Shown one piece after another: positions 21,641 through 22,157 of a stretch of 22,157 bases of DNA (the stretch's first letter is position 1; the number at the start of each line of letters is the position of its first letter). The notes below the pieces were generated by a model. The model was not told where the DNA came from. It did not search any database and was given only the letters and a program-made list of their open reading frames with translations. The stretch is from positions 1 through 22,157 of the IMG/VR virus record IMGVR_UViG_3300026076_000078; one strand, given 5' to 3'. Origin of the DNA: a virus. The translations under genes and the position numbers were made by a program.

Positions 21641-22157
21641 TCACTCCTCAGCTAGTTTCTGAAAATACTTCAGTGCATCATCCTCATCTTCACTGGATGA
21701 ACTAACAGCAGCAGTCACTGTTGCTTCTGCTTTACGTGTCTCAAAACTAGGAGTAAATGATCCACGACTGTTATCCTCATTAAAAACCTCTTCATCTACA
21801 CGACGAGCAGGTTGTTTATGTCCTAGAACATAATCCAAACGCTTCTTCAGGTCATCATATGACTTGAACTGGTCTGGTGCAGTAACAGCAGCAAGTGAAT
21901 ACTGCTTCTTCCACAATGCTTCTAGAGCATCATCATCTTCTAAGAGAGGAGATACTTTATCGAACTCTGACTTGTCATAGTTCCAGTAACCATCCTTCTT
22001 AACAATCTTCAACTTAAAGTTAGCACCTTGCCAGAAGTCAAAAGGATTAATCGGTGACTCATCCTCAAACTCTGGTTGCATTGCTTCCATTACTTTGTCA
22101 AAGATCTTCTTACCAAACTTGTAGAGGAATACTCCACCCTCATTCTGAGGATTGGTA
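21641..22157 (-). CDS. gp32: ssDNA-binding protein gp32, C-terminal part
   Basis: The frame is open from the right edge and gives the last 171 residues. The edge segment PQNEGGVFLYKFGKKIFDKV parallels T4 gp32 ([20 protein letters not shown]). It is followed by DFWQGANFKLKIVKKDGYWN with YDKSEF (T4 has CPWEGANFVLKV, then NYDESKF), so this is the OB-fold C-terminal half. The N-terminal cooperativity domain and zinc site lie outside the window. The end is a Ser- and Asp/Glu-rich tail (SSSSEDEDDALKYFQ), the acidic tail that recruits replication proteins in T4. An internal Met at 22090 is not the start. gp32 coats ssDNA during replication and recombination and marks the boundary between structural and replication genes. 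Confidence 0.92.
   Translation of the reverse strand, partial: TNPQNEGGVFLYKFGKKIFDKVMEAMQPEFEDESPINPFDFWQGANFKLKIVKKDGYWNYDKSEFDKVSPLLEDDDALEALWKKQYSLAAVTAPDQFKSYDDLKKRLDYVLGHKQPARRVDEEVFNEDNSRGSFTPSFETRKAEATVTAAVSSSSEDEDDALKYFQKLAEE

Noticed and set aside
22088-22090. Met at 22090 as the gp32 start codon
   Set aside because: The frame continues to the window edge with 22 more residues matching T4 gp32 upstream of this Met, so it is internal.

Overview
This AT-rich window is part of the late structural region of a large T4-like marine myovirus, of the cyanophage or pelagimyophage type. It contains recognisable homologues of T4 gp4, gp5, gp26, gp27, gp32, gp48 and gp53, interspersed with the large repeat-rich structural proteins typical of marine relatives. 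There are no photosynthesis or metabolic genes, so the host cannot be decided from this stretch.

Layout from left to right. (1) The left edge holds the first 19 codons of a conserved marine T4-like structural protein on the minus strand. (2) Next is a small self-contained unit: a 72-residue hypothetical gene with a near-perfect host sigma70-type promoter and an intrinsic terminator. (3) A long minus-strand late cluster runs from about 18670 down to 433. In transcription order it encodes a tail-tube-like baseplate protein, gp26, a 61-residue overlapping frame, two tape-measure-like proteins, a gp27-like hub, a His-rich small protein, a short gp5, a 737-residue structural protein, a 1847-residue modular adhesin-like protein and two smaller spike- or fibre-like proteins. 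(4) A 32-bp divergent promoter region lies at about 18671-18702. (5) A plus-strand late cluster follows: gp4 head-completion nuclease, an unknown protein, gp48 and gp53. (6) The 5'-truncated gene for ssDNA-binding protein gp32 runs in from the right edge and abuts gp53 tail to tail with no spacer.

How they work together. gp5, gp26, gp27, gp48, gp53 and the tube-like protein build the hub, wedge and tube base. The two large Gly-rich hydrophobic proteins probably fill the tube and set its length. The proteins between gp5 and position 433 are probably peripheral baseplate, fibre or adhesion components. Five TAAATA-type elements, similar to the T4 late promoter TATAAATA, lie 19-30 nt upstream of late genes and divide the clusters into transcription units.

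The most notable observation is a textbook -1 slippery heptamer (T TTT TTC) at the end of gp26. A Shine-Dalgarno-like GGAGGG sits 9 nt upstream of it. Slippage leads directly into the 61-residue frame, which has no ribosome-binding site of its own. This looks like a lambda G/GT-style programmed frameshift for a T4-like tail-assembly chaperone. Also notable are the sigma70-driven unit with a possibly leaderless mRNA, the nested duplications in the 1847-residue protein, and a stretch of about 168 residues without Asp or Glu in one tape-measure-like protein.
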